From IMG/VR virus record IMGVR_UViG_3300025120_000317, positions 1 through 30,570 of that record: a DNA stretch of 30,570 nucleotides. One strand, given 5' to 3'. Source of the stretch: a virus. Positions 27,521 through 30,570 of this stretch are shown piece by piece. The translations under genes were made by a program, and so were the position numbers. The notes beneath the pieces were generated by a model. It was given only the letters and a program-made list of their open reading frames with translations, did not search any database and was not told the DNA's origin. Positions within the stretch are counted from its first letter, which is position 1. Every line of letters begins with the position of its first letter.

Positions 27521-28933
27521 TTAGTCAAACTGAGATCTTTTCAATCGTGTAAGATCTTCTTCTTCTGCGAAGGACATTTCTGGATCTCTTCCATCATTGT
27601 ACGATTTTAAAACGTAATTAACACCGCCTCTGTTTACTATAGTTTCAGTAAAATCGGGGTCAGCAAAGGAGCCGACTCCTTGCTCAGGAAGGCTATCTGC
27701 CCATTTTTCAAAACTAAAAGGAGTACGTTCTTCGCTTTGCAGGTCAAATAAATCGAAATCTTTATTTTTCCTCAAGCTTTCTAACATATCGTTCCTAACT
27801 CTTTCTCGGCTAAATCCTATAGATTCCTTTAGGCCAAATTGTTCTTCGGCTGTTAAAAACCTTCTTGATGCGTTATCGGGAATTTGTGTAAGTATTCTCT
27901 CAAGGCTTTGTTCTATTACGTTAAAGTTAGCAGGAAGACCACTCGAAGTAACCAAGGCTCCGTAGAACCCCTTTAGCAAATCAAGCTCTGGACCAGTTAG
28001 CTGACCGTACCCAGAAGATCCATCTTTAGACGAGGCTCTGGTTCCTTGCAAAACAGTGTTTGCTATTCTGCCAGCCAAAGATCCTAACTTTTGTGAAAAA
28101 GCTGAAGCTCCTGTTCCTTGAAGAAATGAAGCTATTCGATTATAGTTTTGGATAATAACCTCATCAGGTTCTCCAGAAAGTTTGCTTATTATCCCTGAGA
28201 GTTGAGTCCTAGCTTCTTCATTGATTTTAACGGCCTCTGGATTTGACTGTAGAAGCTGTAGCTCTGAGTAGACATCTTTTGCTGTATCAATTAAGTTTTG
28301 TTGGCTATTAAAAGCCTCGACTGTATTGGCTATGCCAGATTCTGCTGCGATTTTTTGGTCCTCAACGCCTCCCAAAAGAGCACCTGCATTCATTATATTT
28401 GTATAAGCATTAGTTGAAGCTTTAGAAAGATCAGCACCTTTTATTCCAAATTCTTGAGCAATTCCATTAGATGCCTCTCGAATTTTGTTTATATCAACAT
28501 TAAGGTAATCGTTTCCAAACTGTTGCTCTAATCTTGAAACTAACGTAGCTGTAGCCTGAGTACGCAGGGATTCGTTAATCTCATTCTGTCTTGCCATAAC
28601 TTGGGCGGCTGCTGTATTTGATTGAGCAGAAGCTTGCATAAATCTTGATATTTCGGTTAAAGCATCTTTTCCGTATGTTTTATAAAACTTTTTAGGATCA
28701 ACATTTCTTAATGCAGGATTTCTTTTAGATAAATCCTCTAAGAACGGAGTTATTGCAGCAATGCCTCTTTTTTCTTCTTTTTTCTGAAGCTCCTTCTTTT
28801 CTTTGTCAGCAGCGAATTGCATGACGGTTCCAACGATGTTTTGGAACGCCTGATCTTTCATCTGGCGAGCTTTAAGCAAAGGTGTAATATCAGGAGTCAT
28901 CTCCCGAACTGATGGTAGTTGTCCGAATCTCAT
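27521..28933 (-). CDS. helical virion protein candidate (internal core)
   Basis: A 470-residue protein, highly helical, Gln/Lys/Glu/Ala-rich, with a coiled-coil part near 40-65 (FAADKEKKELQKKEEKRGIA) and many Ser/Gln/Asn-rich loops. The C-terminus is acidic. The start follows AAAGGATAATTATT with ATG 28933, the AGGA acting as SD, six bases after the previous stop. It lies between two other large structural candidates. Internal core or ejection protein is an inference from place and build. No family is recognised. Confidence 0.5.
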   Translation of the reverse strand: MRFGQLPSVREMTPDITPLLKARQMKDQAFQNIVGTVMQFAADKEKKELQKKEEKRGIAAITPFLEDLSKRNPALRNVDPKKFYKTYGKDALTEISRFMQASAQSNTAAAQVMARQNEINESLRTQATATLVSRLEQQFGNDYLNVDINKIREASNGIAQEFGIKGADLSKASTNAYTNIMNAGALLGGVEDQKIAAESGIANTVEAFNSQQNLIDTAKDVYSELQLLQSNPEAVKINEEARTQLSGIISKLSGEPDEVIIQNYNRIASFLQGTGASAFSQKLGSLAGRIANTVLQGTRASSKDGSSGYGQLTGPELDLLKGFYGALVTSSGLPANFNVIEQSLERILTQIPDNASRRFLTAEEQFGLKESIGFSRERVRNDMLESLRKNKDFDLFDLQSEERTPFSFEKWADSLPEQGVGSFADPDFTETIVNRGGVNYVLKSYNDGRDPEMSFAEEEDLTRLKRSQFD

Positions 28934-28938
28934 AATAA

Positions 28939-30396
28939 TTATCCTTTTGTTGTTGTAAATTCGTTATAAGAATTTTGAAGAGAGTCAAGGTACTCATATT
29001 CTTCGTCCACAACAAATTTATTTTTCTTAACTCCTATTCCAAGATTCTCTTTCGTAGTATCTATTAAATCCTTGAATCCAAGAAGGTTTGATTCGTACGC
29101 ACCAGAAACGGCATTAATCGTTCCAAGGATTTTGTTTACATCCGATGCACTTTCTTGAGACGCCAGAAGCTGTTGGTTAAATTCGTTTTGTATATCCGCT
29201 TGATTCATCTTAAAAATGTCCGCAAAAGAAGGCAAAGCACCTTCCATTGTTGCAGCTATACCTCCACCAAATTGAATACCTGGAGCAATGTTTGATGCGT
29301 TAATACCAGCGGTAATGAACGGTTGTCTGCGGTTGTACATCATCTGGTTCATATCAATAGCGGATTGTGCTACCGCAGGATCAAACTGCCTTCCACCAGC
29401 AACCTGACTACCCATCAAAGAATCCATAACCCTTCTTTCTTCAGAAGGATCTAGGACAACACCAGCTTGAGTAATTTCTTGAATGGTTGGAACAGAGCCA
29501 TCGTTGATGCCCACTGATCTCCCTAGTGACATTAGCTGTTCGTCTGTGTACTGCCGTGCTGCACCAAATAATGCAGAACCAACTCCCTCAACAAAAAGTC
29601 CGAGGTTTTCTGCGTATATCGCTGCTGCCTCTGGTCCCTGTTCTCTAAGAATGTTGTAGTACCCTTCAAGCCTACTATCCATCCCCGAAGAACCTTGATT
29701 AGATCCTGAGGTATCCGTGTCGTAATTAATTGTTTCGTCGTCTGCCATAAGTGTATTTGCACCTCCTAAAAAGGTTCCTTCTCCCGTTATATCATCTCTT
29801 AAAATTCCTACCGCTGCACCGCTGTCCATTACTGTTGCAGCATCAGCGTCTGCTATTTTTCCACCCATTGATGAAGCTGAACCTACAATATTTTTGCCGA
29901 AGTTTATTGCACCAGAGGTTATTGCCTCAGTATTGAAGGCATTCATTACTTCTTGGTATACTGGTTTACCGACAGGACCATCTGTCCTTGTCTCGAAATT
30001 CGGAAGTTCTACAACTTTATCTACCACATTCCCTGCGTTATCTAGTGCGGCTCCAAATTCCCCTTTTGCAACATTCTTACCAGCACTAAATGCTTCTTTA
30101 CCAATACTGGCTACATTCCCAGCTTTATTTTTTGCGACATCAGCAATTCCTGAACCTACTTTTTGAAAGAAGTTTTGCTGAGAAGAACCTGCATTCTGCC
30201 CAAGGATTATGGATAGATAATACGTTTCAATATCCATCCCAAGCTCGGCAGCTTCTTCAGCAGCTTGAGGGTAGTTTCTTGTGAACGTGCTTAGTTGAGT
30301 ATCTAAACTGTCTCCTAAACCAAACGTGTTTGCAATTTCGCTAGAGGCCGACATTGGGCCCATATCAGGTATTCCTGGTGTTATTAGATCGCTCAT
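28939..30396 (-). CDS. Gly/Ser-rich structural protein candidate
   Basis: A 485-residue protein. The N-terminus is helical, the middle (about 85-230) is rich in Gly, Asn, Asp and Ala with repeated 'GNV/GKN' turns (AGNVASIGKEAFSAGKNVAK), and the C-terminal half is helical with VDEEYEYLDSLQNSYNEF. GAAGGATAAC lies before ATG 30396, with the AGGA overlapping the end of the upstream gene. No family is recognised. Its place next to the two other large proteins suggests an internal or tail-associated role. Confidence 0.5.
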   Translation of the reverse strand: MSDLITPGIPDMGPMSASSEIANTFGLGDSLDTQLSTFTRNYPQAAEEAAELGMDIETYYLSIILGQNAGSSQQNFFQKVGSGIADVAKNKAGNVASIGKEAFSAGKNVAKGEFGAALDNAGNVVDKVVELPNFETRTDGPVGKPVYQEVMNAFNTEAITSGAINFGKNIVGSASSMGGKIADADAATVMDSGAAVGILRDDITGEGTFLGGANTLMADDETINYDTDTSGSNQGSSGMDSRLEGYYNILREQGPEAAAIYAENLGLFVEGVGSALFGAARQYTDEQLMSLGRSVGINDGSVPTIQEITQAGVVLDPSEERRVMDSLMGSQVAGGRQFDPAVAQSAIDMNQMMYNRRQPFITAGINASNIAPGIQFGGGIAATMEGALPSFADIFKMNQADIQNEFNQQLLASQESASDVNKILGTINAVSGAYESNLLGFKDLIDTTKENLGIGVKKNKFVVDEEYEYLDSLQNSYNEFTTTKG

Positions 30397-30397
30397 G

Positions 30398-30570
30398 TTA
30401 TCCTTCTAATGTTTGCACTCTAGCTTCCAAAGCCTCGATCTTGGCTACAGCCTCTTGTAGTGCTGCTGTCAAAAGCGGTACTAGTTTAGATTGGTCGATG
30501 CCTTGGTAGTCGGGAACACTGCGAGTACCTATCACTGCCTCGGTTACAAGCTCCCCTTCCTCGTTATAGA
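30398..30570 (-). CDS. 3' part of a tail-fibre-associated protein (continues across the window end)
   Basis: An open frame from the window edge to TAA 30400-30398. The sequence DYQGIDQSKLVPLLTAALQE is followed by a heptad helix (AKIEALEARVQTLEG). This 'YxxlVPLL..A..E' helix plus coiled coil is familiar from the C-termini of tail fibres that carry a Peptidase_S74 chaperone. Here only this last helix is present, without the catalytic part. Joined to the frame at 1-211 it makes a 127-residue protein. Two bases separate its stop from the next ATG. Confidence 0.7.
   Translation of the reverse strand, partial: YNEEGELVTEAVIGTRSVPDYQGIDQSKLVPLLTAALQEAVAKIEALEARVQTLEG

Noticed and set aside
1-30570. 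CRISPR arrays or full tRNA and rRNA genes
   Set aside because: No regularly spaced repeats with unique spacers and no complete cloverleaf were found on reading both strands.

Overview
The window reads as a tailed-phage genome, probably a complete one drawn as a 30,570-base circle opened inside one gene. There is a full head-packaging set: small and large terminase, portal, scaffold, a DUF5309-type capsid protein and a decoration-like protein. With it come an adaptor, a fibre, three large candidate virion or ejection proteins, and a replication/nucleotide arm. No long tail tape measure, sheath or tube genes are recognised, so a short-tailed (podovirus-like) virion is the best guess. Domain types such as the TDFTxIGA module and DUF6378 are common in marine and metagenomic phages. 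The host cannot be named. The two ends fit together in frame: the partial gene at 1-211 (minus) continues into the partial gene at 30398-30570 (minus) without a stop.

Layout: one divergent region (12376-12963) and one convergent junction (24519-24538) split the circle into two arms. The minus arm runs leftward from the small terminase through the large terminase, portal, lysozyme-like protein, scaffold, capsid, adaptor and fibre (12375 to 1), then across the ends through three large structural proteins (30396 to 24519). Many minus-arm genes are coupled by TAATG or ATGA overlaps. The plus arm begins with an autonomous-looking cassette (12862-16012), followed by a repeat-rich non-coding region. 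Next come two DNA-binding proteins, a candidate replication origin (about 17496-17680), small regulatory or accessory genes, a primase-helicase, an SSB-like protein, a zincin-like protein, a metallophosphoesterase, a deaminase-like protein, a DUF6378-like protein, a PD-(D/E)XK nuclease and an endonuclease VII-like resolvase. I see no DNA polymerase, RNA polymerase or integrase.

The most unusual part is the 12862-16012 cassette. It encodes a MoxR/CobS-like AAA+ ATPase, a 36-residue lysine-rich peptide, and a CobT-like protein with an N-terminal HExxH site and a C-terminal von Willebrand A domain with a MIDAS motif. It has its own sigma70-like promoter overlapped by two palindromes, and its own intrinsic terminator. 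All three reading frames start directly behind the same 20-base leader, GTAACCAAAAAATAAATACA. Degenerate copies of that leader, all in the same orientation and spacing, lie on both sides of the cassette, as do clusters of CTAGGAC and TGGATAC words. The cassette is also visibly richer in GATC than the terminase gene. AAA+/VWA pairs of this kind act as chaperones or metal-insertion machines in cells. What this one does in a phage is not evident from the sequence.

Two other structures stand out. A compact tRNA-like acceptor/T-arm minihelix ending in CCA is embedded in a small gene at 11401-11447. The capsid gene has a leader that shares the TGAATACA core of the cassette motif. Starts were moved from the longest open frame where a better ATG, ribosome-binding site or overlap was visible; these choices are noted in each entry.
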